Below are positions 1 to 5,369 of a stretch of 13,177 bases of DNA, in pieces. Origin of the DNA: DATDVC01 sp964601125 (lineage in GTDB: Bacteria > Patescibacteriota > Minisyncoccia > Phycocordibacterales > WO2-35-19); NCBI GenBank assembly GCA_964601125.1, contig CAZRKB010000014.1:1-13177 (forward strand), in the 5' to 3' direction. The notes below the pieces were generated by a model. It searched no databases. It was given only the letters and a program-made list of their open reading frames with translations, and had not been told where the DNA came from. Position numbers and translations under genes: made by a program. Numbering within the stretch: position 1 is the stretch's first letter; every line of letters begins with the position of its first letter.

Positions 1-63
1 CGCGAAACCAAAAAACAAGATTTGGATAAATTCATTGCCATCCTTAAGAAAGTTATACCTTAA
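1..63 (+). CDS. C-terminal tail of an unidentified protein (5' truncated by window edge)
   Basis: Frame 1 reads 20 sense codons from the window edge to a TAA at 61-63, ending in a Lys/Ile-rich helix (…DKFIAILKKVIP). The next gene has its own promoter overlapping the short gap, consistent with a real gene end here. The tail is compatible with the C-terminal helix of a class-V aminotransferase or cysteine desulfurase, but 20 residues are far too few to identify a family, so no function is claimed. Confidence 0.4.
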   Translation, partial: RETKKQDLDKFIAILKKVIP

Positions 64-72
64 AAAACATTC

Positions 73-101
73 TTGTTTGCATAAAAAAAGTTTGTTAATA
101 T
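73..101 (+). promoter_or_regulatory. Promoter of the pseudoprotease gene (predicted leaderless)
   Basis: A -35-like TTGTTT (73-78) is separated by 17 bases from a -10 TAATAT (96-101), which is preceded by TGT (93-95), forming an extended -10. The -10 ends 6 bases before the ATG at 108, so transcription should begin at or next to the start codon. There is no Shine-Dalgarno sequence. Confidence 0.6.
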
Positions 102-107
102 TGTGGT

Positions 108-917
108 ATGGAAGATCTCACTAAACACCAACTTATACTTCTAGTCTTGCTTATTACTTTCATTACTTCGATTGGTACAAGTATTATCTCTTTTTCACTC
201 TTGCAAGAAGCGCCAGTTGAAGTTACCCAAACTATAAACCGTGTGGTGGAGAGAACTATTGAAACAGTAGTTGAACCGGGCGAAACAAAAACAGAAAAGG
301 TGATAGAAACGGTCGTGGTGAGCGAGGAAGACCGGGTAGTGGAAGCTATAAGTAAAAATGAAAAATCAATAGTCAGGCTAAAAACCGTTGGTGCCGATGG
401 AAGTGCGGTGGTGTCTGGTCTCGGTATCGTTGTAAGTTCGGATGGTACCATAATGACTGATAGTAGAAGCTATACTTCCACTTCTGCGTACTCTTTGGTT
501 TTTTCGGAAGGAGAAGATTTTCCTGTTGGTAAGGTTTACATAGATTCTGTAAACAAACTTGTATTTATAAAACCTGATACAACTAAAAATCCGAAGTACG
601 CTTTCCATCCAGCAGCGCTAGGAGAAGTGTCCGCATTAAAAGTCGGACAGACGGTGGTGGCTGTGAGCGGCAGGGAAAGCAACTCAGTATCAATAGGCAG
701 AATTAAACAAATCAATTCCAGTCCAGATAAACAAGTAGTTAGCAGTATAGTTTCCGATATTCCTGTGGGCAGGAGCTTGCCAGGTAGCCCAATAATCACA
801 TTGTCTGGGGAAATAGTGGGCATAGAAGCTGTCGTTGACTCTGAAGTTTACTCTTATGTGCCGGCAAGCCTACTTAAGCCCGCAAGGACGGCTGCTCTTG
901 CGGAAATGGCAAAATAA
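108..917 (+). CDS. Membrane-anchored HtrA-like trypsin-fold protein, catalytically dead
   Basis: 269 aa. Residues about 8-31 form one hydrophobic segment, so the protein is probably anchored with the rest outside the membrane. Residues about 36-75 are Glu/Thr/Val-rich and probably form a stalk. Residues about 78-260 resemble the two-barrel S1C (DegQ/HtrA) protease fold: G-I-V-V-S-S-D-G-T-I-M-T at 106-117 matches the strand before the catalytic His, and P-I-I-T-L-S-G-E-I-V-G-I at 228-239 matches the strand after the catalytic Ser. By this alignment by eye the triad is lost: His to Arg120, Asp to Lys150, Ser to Pro225. No PDZ domain follows. The ATG at 108 was chosen because the extended -10 lies 6 bases upstream. 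It probably binds peptides or acts as a scaffold rather than cleaving. The Clp ATPase downstream has its own promoter, so a joint role in protein quality control is only suggested by position. Confidence 0.7.
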   Translation: MEDLTKHQLILLVLLITFITSIGTSIISFSLLQEAPVEVTQTINRVVERTIETVVEPGETKTEKVIETVVVSEEDRVVEAISKNEKSIVRLKTVGADGSAVVSGLGIVVSSDGTIMTDSRSYTSTSAYSLVFSEGEDFPVGKVYIDSVNKLVFIKPDTTKNPKYAFHPAALGEVSALKVGQTVVAVSGRESNSVSIGRIKQINSSPDKQVVSSIVSDIPVGRSLPGSPIITLSGEIVGIEAVVDSEVYSYVPASLLKPARTAALAEMAK

Positions 918-945
918 TTGCATTCTTTTAATTATTGCCATAATT

Positions 946-954
946 TGCTATAAT
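946..954 (+). promoter_or_regulatory. Extended -10 promoter of the Clp ATPase gene (predicted leaderless)
   Basis: TGC at 946-948 directly precedes a consensus TATAAT at 949-954. The ATG at 962 lies 7 bases further on, at the expected transcription start. No good -35 is visible at 17 bases, which is common for extended -10 promoters. This position argues for ATG 962 over the in-frame GTG at 956. Confidence 0.65.
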
Positions 955-961
955 AGTGTTT

Positions 962-3691
962 ATGACACCATTTAATCATTTTACAACTAAAGCCAAAGAA
1001 GCCATAAGAAAAGCTCACGAGCTGGTTATTGAGCGTGGTCAAAATCATGTAAGCCCGGTCCATATGCTGGCAGCACTGATTTTGCAGGATGAAAGTATGG
1101 TTATCTCCATTCTTGATAGGATGGAAGTTGATACCGTTCTTTTGACTGATTCATTGCTTGAAGCAATGGAAGGCAATGTTAGTGGTGGTACGATGGCTCC
1201 TTCTTATCAGATTTATTTTACTCCTGAGCTGATGCATGTGATCGAGCACTCTTCAAAGATAGCGGCAAACATGGGGGACGAATTTGTTTCGACCGAACAT
1301 CTCTTTCTCGCTTGTCTGGAGATCGAAAGTCCAGCTAAAACTATTTTATCTCGTTTCAAAATAGAAAGAGAAAAAGTGATGTTTTTGATACAGGAAATCA
1401 AACAAGGAAGAGTTTCTGAGGGTAAAGGGCAGCAAAAAAATAAAGCATTGATAAAATACACGAGGTCTCTAACCAAACTTGCCCGAGAGAATAAACTCGA
1501 CCCTGTTATAGGGAGAGACGAGGAAATAAATCGCATTATTCAAATATTGTCTCGCCGTACCAAAAACAATCCGATCCTTATAGGTGAGGCTGGAGTGGGG
1601 AAGACTGCGATAGCTGAAGGTTTGGCAGCCAGGATGGTTTCTTCAAATGTTCCGGAGTCGCTCAAAGATAAAGAAATAGTTTCTCTTGATCTGGGCCTTT
1701 TGGTGGCAGGTACCAAATATAGAGGTGAATTTGAAGAGAGGTTAAAAAATATAATCAAAGAAATTGAAAAGTCTGAAGGTAAAATAATCCTTTTTATTGA
1801 TGAAATACATACTATCGTAGGTGCTGGCAGCGCTGAAGGCTCTCTTGACGCTTCAAATATATTGAAGCCACCACTTGCCAGGGGCGAACTGAGGGCCATA
1901 GGAGCGACCACCTTAAAAGAATATCAAAAACACATAGAAAAAGATCCGGCTCTCACCAGGCGTTTTCAGCCCGTGTACGTAACTGAACCTTCCACAGAAG
2001 ATGCCGTTACTATTCTTCGGGGTTTGAAAGAGAAATATGAACTTTATCATGGAGTGCATATTACAGATGATGCGATAAAGGCTGCTGTAAATCTTTCGTC
2101 TCGTTATATTGCGGATAGATTTCTTCCTGATAAGGCGGTGGATCTCATAGACGAAGCGGCAAGCCACCTAAAAATTTCTCTTGAAAACATGCCGGCAGTT
2201 TTACAGGATACTAACTCAAAAGTGATGAAGCTTGAGATAGAAAGGGAGGCTTTGAGAAAAGAAGCTGAAGGTAAAAATAGCAAAGCGAAATCTCGCTTGC
2301 AGGATATAGAAAAAGAAATCGCTGATCTTAAGGAGAGAACCGCAGAAATTGATTTGAAATGGAAAAATGAAAAAGAAACAGTTGGTGAGATAAAGAGAGT
2401 AAAGAAGGATCTTGAGAAGGCTCGGATTGAAGCAGAAGGGGCTGAGCTGGCGTTTGATTTGAGTAAAGCGGCGGAGATCAGGTACGGCAAAATCCCATCA
2501 CTCGAAAAAGACCTCGAGACTCACATGAAGCGGCTTAAAAAACTGCAAAGTTCCAGGCGTATTCTAAAAGAAGAAATAAACGAAAATGACATTGCCGAAA
2601 TTGTTTCAAAATGGACCGGCATACCAATGTCGCGCATGCTTGAAGAAGAGGCGGAGAAACTTGGTCGCATGGAAGATGATCTAAAAAGGAGGGTAGTTGG
2701 TCAAGACGAGGCGGTTAAAAAGATTTCAGATACCATAAAGCGAAGCAGAGCGGGGATCGCAGATCCAAACAAACCAATAGGCTCGTTTATATTTCTAGGT
2801 CCTACTGGTGTAGGCAAAACAGAGCTGACTAAGGCTTTGGCAAGCTTCATGTTCAATGACGACAAGGCTCTTATTAGAGTCGATATGTCAGAATTTATGG
2901 AGCGTCACTCTGTATCTAAGCTTATCGGCGCTCCTCCGGGCTATGTTGGGTTTGATGAGGGTGGTGGACTGACCGAAATGGTTCGACATAGACCTTACTC
3001 TATCGTGTTATTCGATGAAATTGAAAAAGCTCACCCCGAAGTTTTCAACGTGCTTCTTCAGGTTTTGGATAACGGTCGTCTTACTGATTCAAAAGGCAGA
3101 ACGGTAAACTTCAAAAATACCATTATTGTTATGACTTCAAACATTGGCGCTCAATATATAGATAAGATGGAGAAGCTTGGTTTTAGTGATCGTGGGTCTG
3201 AAACAGAAGAGTATGGCAACGTTAAAGACAAAGTTATGGAGGCGATGAAAGATTTCTTCAAGCCAGAATTCCTAAATCGTATTGACGACATCATCATATT
3301 CGATGTTTTGCCTATGGAAGCTATAAGAGAAATAGTAAAAATCCAAATAGATTTGGTGAGAGAGAGACTTGCTGTTAAAGAAATTTCTCTTGAACTTAGC
3401 GAAGAGGCTTATGAATATTTAGCCAAAGAAGGGTACAATCCGCAGTATGGGGCAAGACCTCTTAAGCGTTTGATCCAAAACAGAATTTTGAACCCGATTG
3501 CCTCTTTGATTATAGGTAAGGGGATCATGAAGGGAGGTATCGTGTCTGTCTCAGTGAAAAATGGCTCGTCTAAAGCCGAAGCGGGCTCGTCTAAAGCTGA
3601 AACTAGCGAACTCGTTTTTGACGTGAAAAAGGGTCGCCGCGGCGCCATCATCGAAGCCTCTCTTCTCGAGACTCCGGTTGGAGTGGAGTAA
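962..3691 (+). CDS. clpC: Clp/Hsp100 AAA+ unfoldase with ClpB-type middle domain and ClpP-docking loop
   Basis: 909 aa. It unfolds proteins in the cytosol using ATP, probably as a hexamer. In order: Clp N domain with two repeats (about 5-145); first AAA+ ring with Walker A GEAGVGKT (208-215), Walker B ILFIDE (276-281) and an arginine-finger RRF near 333; a long coiled-coil middle domain (about 418-545) carrying the ClpB hallmark A-A-E-I-R-Y-G-K-I-P; second AAA+ ring with Walker A GPTGVGKT (613-620), Walker B VLFDE and a C-terminal small domain. After the second-ring sensor strand there is an LGF tripeptide (739-741), where ClpA/ClpC carry the IGL/VGF ClpP-binding loop and ClpB has none. It is longer than typical ClpC (about 810) or ClpB (about 860). 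The tail holds a tandem GSSKAEA-type repeat. The symbol clpC is given for the docking loop; clpB is the alternative from the middle domain. The start was chosen from the promoter position. Confidence 0.93.
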   Translation: MTPFNHFTTKAKEAIRKAHELVIERGQNHVSPVHMLAALILQDESMVISILDRMEVDTVLLTDSLLEAMEGNVSGGTMAPSYQIYFTPELMHVIEHSSKIAANMGDEFVSTEHLFLACLEIESPAKTILSRFKIEREKVMFLIQEIKQGRVSEGKGQQKNKALIKYTRSLTKLARENKLDPVIGRDEEINRIIQILSRRTKNNPILIGEAGVGKTAIAEGLAARMVSSNVPESLKDKEIVSLDLGLLVAGTKYRGEFEERLKNIIKEIEKSEGKIILFIDEIHTIVGAGSAEGSLDASNILKPPLARGELRAIGATTLKEYQKHIEKDPALTRRFQPVYVTEPSTEDAVTILRGLKEKYELYHGVHITDDAIKAAVNLSSRYIADRFLPDKAVDLIDEAASHLKISLENMPAVLQDTNSKVMKLEIEREALRKEAEGKNSKAKSRLQDIEKEIADLKERTAEIDLKWKNEKETVGEIKRVKKDLEKARIEAEGAELAFDLSKAAEIRYGKIPSLEKDLETHMKRLKKLQSSRRILKEEINENDIAEIVSKWTGIPMSRMLEEEAEKLGRMEDDLKRRVVGQDEAVKKISDTIKRSRAGIADPNKPIGSFIFLGPTGVGKTELTKALASFMFNDDKALIRVDMSEFMERHSVSKLIGAPPGYVGFDEGGGLTEMVRHRPYSIVLFDEIEKAHPEVFNVLLQVLDNGRLTDSKGRTVNFKNTIIVMTSNIGAQYIDKMEKLGFSDRGSETEEYGNVKDKVMEAMKDFFKPEFLNRIDDIIIFDVLPMEAIREIVKIQIDLVRERLAVKEISLELSEEAYEYLAKEGYNPQYGARPLKRLIQNRILNPIASLIIGKGIMKGGIVSVSVKNGSSKAEAGSSKAETSELVFDVKKGRRGAIIEASLLETPVGVE
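3563..3604 (+). repeat. Two-copy 21-bp tandem repeat in the 3' end of the Clp gene
   Basis: Two adjacent 21-bp units (3563-3583 and 3584-3604) differ at few positions and encode GSSKAEA followed by GSSKAET. They fall in the hydrophilic tail after the last AAA+ small domain, so the repeat probably lengthens a flexible linker without harming the fold. Confidence 0.75.
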
Positions 3692-3704
3692 AAATAAAAA
3701 GTTG

Positions 3705-3748
3705 GAATAAAAAGAGATCCACCCTGCAGCTATTCGCTGGGGCGGATC
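3705..3748 (-). terminator. Intrinsic terminator of the 110-aa protein gene
   Basis: A 9-bp outer stem (3716-3724 with 3740-3748, one G-U on the minus strand) continues into a 4-bp inner stem (3727-3730 with 3736-3739), with a 5-base loop (3731-3735). Read on the minus strand it is followed by a T-rich run (3715-3705). The gene's stop codon (3732-3730) sits inside the hairpin. On the plus strand no T-run follows, although the hairpin could still end Clp transcripts inefficiently. Confidence 0.75.
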
Positions 3749-4062
3749 GGGTTGAATTCGGATGCAATTTTGGTTCTTGCGACCCAAATTTTTCGGTTTT
3801 TTGCAAATCGCGTGTCGCATCTAATCCCAAAAGTACTTTTAGCAGATTTTACTTGTTCATAAGTATCCGGGTCCACTTCTTCGAGGTAGGGATCTCCAAA
3901 TGGCATAGAGTATTCTCTTGGATAGATAGATGGAAGGCTTTGCCTGTGACGTTCGATAAAGTAGCTAACATGACATTTCACTGTATGCAAAGAAAACCCA
4001 TCTGGTCGGTTTTCAGTTGCGCTAGTCCACTTTATCCACGGTTGAACCCAAACCATATACAT
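3730..4062 (-). CDS. Unknown 110-aa soluble protein
   Basis: Not recognised. It encodes 110 aa with no membrane segment or signal peptide, a Trp-rich N-terminus (three Trp in the first 12 residues), a Cys/His-containing stretch (H-T-V-K-C-H-V), an acidic middle (E-E-V-D-P-D-T-Y-E) and a basic C-terminal third (R-F-A-K-N-R-K). It is supported as a real gene by a promoter (4112-4085), a strong Shine-Dalgarno GAGAGGAG (4076-4069) 6 bases before the ATG, and an intrinsic terminator at its stop. It stands alone and convergent to the Clp gene. The opposite-strand frame (3853-4086) lacks such signals. Such isolated SD-led units in compact genomes are often accessory or recently acquired, which is an inference here. 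Confidence 0.72.
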   Translation of the reverse strand: MYMVWVQPWIKWTSATENRPDGFSLHTVKCHVSYFIERHRQSLPSIYPREYSMPFGDPYLEEVDPDTYEQVKSAKSTFGIRCDTRFAKNRKIWVARTKIASEFNPIRPSE

Positions 4063-4068
4063 AAGGAA

Positions 4069-4112
4069 CTCCTCTCTATTTCGTAAAATAGCATTATTTA
4101 AAATTTTTTCAA
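4069..4112 (-). promoter_or_regulatory. Promoter and Shine-Dalgarno of the 110-aa protein gene
   Basis: On the minus strand a -35 TTGAAA (4112-4107) is 16 bases from -10 TATTTT (4090-4085), preceded by TGC. Transcription should start near 4079, giving a leader of about 17 bases with GAGAGGAG at 4076-4069. This differs from the leaderless pattern of the core genes. Confidence 0.55.
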
Positions 4113-4195
4113 ACTTTGTGCGCTGGCTTACTTTGTCTTAAGTAAAGTCAATTCAATAAGTTGGTCAATTGTAAAGTTTTTGTGTATAACTACGA

Positions 4196-4224
4196 TTGAC
4201 TCAAGGAATGGGCTGATATAAAAT
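4196..4224 (+). promoter_or_regulatory. Promoter of the HTH/LAGLIDADG-like gene (predicted leaderless)
   Basis: TTGACT (4196-4201), a 17-base spacer, and TAAAAT (4219-4224). The GTG start at 4231 follows after 6 bases, so the mRNA should begin at the start codon. No Shine-Dalgarno is present. Confidence 0.6.
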
Positions 4225-4230
4225 TTATAG

Positions 4231-4857
4231 GTGGGAGCAATTCCTTTTTCTAAGATCAAAAAAGTTAAAAAATTGTATTATGGGCAACTTTTTTCTATGA
4301 AAAAAGTTGCCCAAGAGCTCGGTGTGTCTATGGACGCCCTAGTATATTTTATGCGTAAACACGACTTAAAACGTCGTTCGGCTAGTGAAAATGAAAATAT
4401 TAAATTTTCTAAAAAACTAAGTTCTTTTAAATTGAAAAAAATTATCAATACTGAAGAAAAAATATTAAAAACAATAGGAGTAATGTTGTATTGGGGAGAA
4501 GGATATAAAGCTAAGAGTGCAAAAAATGTTGATTTTGCCAATAGCGACCCGGCTATGATAACAGCATTTCTAAATTTTTTAAGAAAAATATGTGGCATAA
4601 AGGAAACAAAGCTGAGAGCTTTTTTGTATTGCTATAGTAATCAAGAGCCCAAAAATTTACTCCGGTTTTGGAGTCGATTGACAAAAATACCACTTTCCAG
4701 ATTTACAAAACCTTATACTAGAAAAGATTTCAAAAAAGAAAAAATAGACAAAATGAAAAATGGCTTGATACATATACGTTATTATGATAAAAAACTACTA
4801 CTCCAAATAATGGATTGGATAGAGCAATATAAACAAAAATTTGCTAGAATACGATAA
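4231..4857 (+). CDS. HTH protein with LAGLIDADG-endonuclease-like region
   Basis: 208 aa, strongly basic. Residues about 13-46 form a helix-turn-helix (S-M-K-K-V-A-Q-E-L-G-V-S then D-A-L-V-Y-F-M-R-K-H). Residues about 78-200 contain I-G-V-M-L-Y-W-G-E-G-Y-K, then F-A-N-S-D-P-A-M-I-T-A-F-L, an arrangement resembling one LAGLIDADG half (helix ending in an acidic residue, then the 'NSDP…F' strand/helix). This suggests a DNA-binding protein related to homing endonucleases or to regulators derived from them such as WhiA. The family assignment is from memory and moderate. The GTG start at 4231 fits the leaderless promoter; the next ATG, codon 23, would cut the HTH. The stop is 2 bases before tRNA-Tyr, so the two may be co-transcribed, though the tRNA seems to have its own -10. 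The sequence is more AT-rich and Lys-rich than its neighbours, which may indicate transfer. Confidence 0.75.
   Translation: MGAIPFSKIKKVKKLYYGQLFSMKKVAQELGVSMDALVYFMRKHDLKRRSASENENIKFSKKLSSFKLKKIINTEEKILKTIGVMLYWGEGYKAKSAKNVDFANSDPAMITAFLNFLRKICGIKETKLRAFLYCYSNQEPKNLLRFWSRLTKIPLSRFTKPYTRKDFKKEKIDKMKNGLIHIRYYDKKLLLQIMDWIEQYKQKFARIR
4842..4850 (+). promoter_or_regulatory. Extended -10 for tRNA-Tyr, inside the upstream gene's 3' end
   Basis: TGC (4842-4844) precedes TAGAAT (4845-4850). The tRNA begins 9 bases later, at 4860. No convincing -35 is seen at the usual distance. Confidence 0.45.
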
Positions 4858-4859
4858 TC

Positions 4860-4943
4860 GCGTCGGTGACAGAGTGGTCAAATGTAACGCACTGTAAATG
4901 CGTCGCCCTTCGGGCTACGGAGGTTCGAATCCTCCCCGGCGCA
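4860..4943 (+). tRNA. tRNA-Tyr (anticodon GUA)
   Basis: The acceptor stem 4860-4866 pairs with 4936-4942 (one G-U), with discriminator A at 4943. The D arm has a 3-bp stem. The anticodon stem ACGCA/TGCGT encloses CTGTAAA with anticodon GTA. A long variable arm with a CCTTCGGG-type hairpin makes it class II, as expected for bacterial tRNA-Tyr. The T arm is GGAGG, loop TTCGAAT, CCTCC. The 3' CCA is not encoded (CAA follows the discriminator), so it needs CCA-adding enzyme. Confidence 0.95.
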
Positions 4944-4957
4944 CAAAGTTTTAATAT

Positions 4958-4991
4958 AAAAAAGCCCGGTTGCTGCAGAGCAGAAACCGGG
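4958..4991 (-). terminator. Intrinsic terminator of the minus-strand ncRNA
   Basis: CCCGGTT (4965-4971) pairs with AACCGGG (4985-4991), with an inner CTGC/GCAG stem and an AGA loop. On the minus strand it is followed by C and six T (4963-4958). On the plus strand no T-run follows, so it is oriented to end a transcript coming from about 5119. Confidence 0.7.
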
Positions 4992-5119
4992 AAGTGTTCC
5001 ATGATATCAAAAAGAACAAATTATTTTTGCGGGGGCAGTGTCACAGAACATTGGCGTCCATTCCAATTCCAGCCTCTGCCCCCGTTTCCAGGTAGTTCCG
5101 GCTTGTCTGACCGAAACCT
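4958..5119 (-). ncRNA. Candidate structured non-coding RNA of about 160 nt
   Basis: A consensus-like promoter (5154-5126) and a strong terminator (4991-4958) on the minus strand bracket a stretch with no convincing ORF. The predicted RNA folds into a 5' hairpin (AGGUUUCGG pairing with CCGGAACU, one bulge, about 5119-5095) and a long hairpin whose base is nine G-C-rich pairs (5084-5076 with 5038-5030). Inside are a further 5-bp stem AUUGG/CCAAU and short flanking pairs separated by an asymmetric internal loop. An A/U-rich single-stranded linker (about 5029-4992) leads to the terminator hairpin. It lacks the T-arm of tmRNA, the GGAAGGAAGCAG tetraloop of SRP RNA and RNase P core motifs. A 6S-like role is possible because of the long, bulged hairpin, but this is only a guess. 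Confidence 0.5.
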
Positions 5120-5125
5120 AAAACC

Positions 5126-5154
5126 AGTTTATTCCTTTGTTTAATAAAAGTCAA
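5126..5154 (-). promoter_or_regulatory. Promoter of the candidate ncRNA
   Basis: Minus-strand TTGACT (5154-5149), exactly 17 bases, then TAAACT (5131-5126). It predicts a transcription start near 5119. No start codon with a Shine-Dalgarno follows. Confidence 0.6.
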
Positions 5155-5168
5155 TTTTTATCCACACT

Positions 5169-5208
5169 TTGGTTTTTTATGTTTTGAGTTTAATATATTG
5201 AAGGGAGG
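5169..5208 (+). promoter_or_regulatory. Promoter and Shine-Dalgarno of the 34-aa membrane protein
   Basis: TTGGTT (5169-5174), 16 bases, then TAATAT (5191-5196), followed by a strong Shine-Dalgarno AGGGAGGA within 5202-5209, a few bases before the ATG at 5212. The transcript would start only a few bases before the Shine-Dalgarno. Confidence 0.5.
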
Positions 5209-5211
5209 AAT

Positions 5212-5316
5212 ATGGGAGTCTTTGGTGAGCCACTTCCGCTTTCGTTTGGTCTTGCCTTTCTTTTTGTTCTTCTCGCCCTTCTTTGTTTGATGCTGTCAGA
5301 GAAGAGGGGTGGATAA
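5212..5316 (+). CDS. 34-aa single-pass membrane protein
   Basis: A short ORF of 34 codons plus TAA. After a short N-terminal stretch (M-G-V-F-G-E-P-L-P-L) residues about 11-28 are almost entirely Phe/Leu/Val/Ala, one transmembrane helix, and the end is hydrophilic and basic (S-E-K-R-G-G), suggesting the C-terminus is cytoplasmic. Support comes from the optimally placed Shine-Dalgarno, an upstream promoter and a hairpin just after the stop. It lies between the ncRNA and murC. No family is recognised. Small membrane proteins of this kind often modulate a larger membrane complex, but nothing here tells which. Confidence 0.65.
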   Translation: MGVFGEPLPLSFGLAFLFVLLALLCLMLSEKRGG

Positions 5317-5342
5317 CAAAAGCCTCGGCGCAAGTCGAGGCT
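5317..5342 (-). terminator. Intrinsic terminator of murC (possibly bidirectional)
   Basis: AGCCTCG (5321-5327) and CGAGGCT (5336-5342) form a 7-bp stem with an 8-base loop. On the minus strand it is followed by TTTTGTT (5320-5314), about 28 bases after the murC stop. The same hairpin lies just after the stop of the 34-aa gene on the plus strand, where the following T-run is poor. Confidence 0.7.
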
Positions 5343-5369
5343 TCAACCTTAATTAAATCACAAAATTTT

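Noticed and set aside
956..961. GTG at 956 as the Clp start
   Set aside because: It lies only one base after the -10 box, so it would precede the predicted transcription start. ATG 962 fits the promoter and family length.
3853..4086. 77-codon plus-strand frame opposite the 110-aa gene
   Set aside because: It has no Shine-Dalgarno or promoter on its strand, while the minus strand has promoter, Shine-Dalgarno and terminator.
4958..5119. tmRNA, SRP RNA or RNase P RNA identity for the ncRNA
   Set aside because: It lacks the tRNA-like 3' end, the SRP GGAAGGAAGCAG loop and the conserved RNase P core, so no known name is given.
4866..5144. 92-codon plus-strand frame through tRNA-Tyr
   Set aside because: It begins inside the tRNA and continues through two RNA hairpins; there is no Shine-Dalgarno, no promoter and no recognisable protein pattern.
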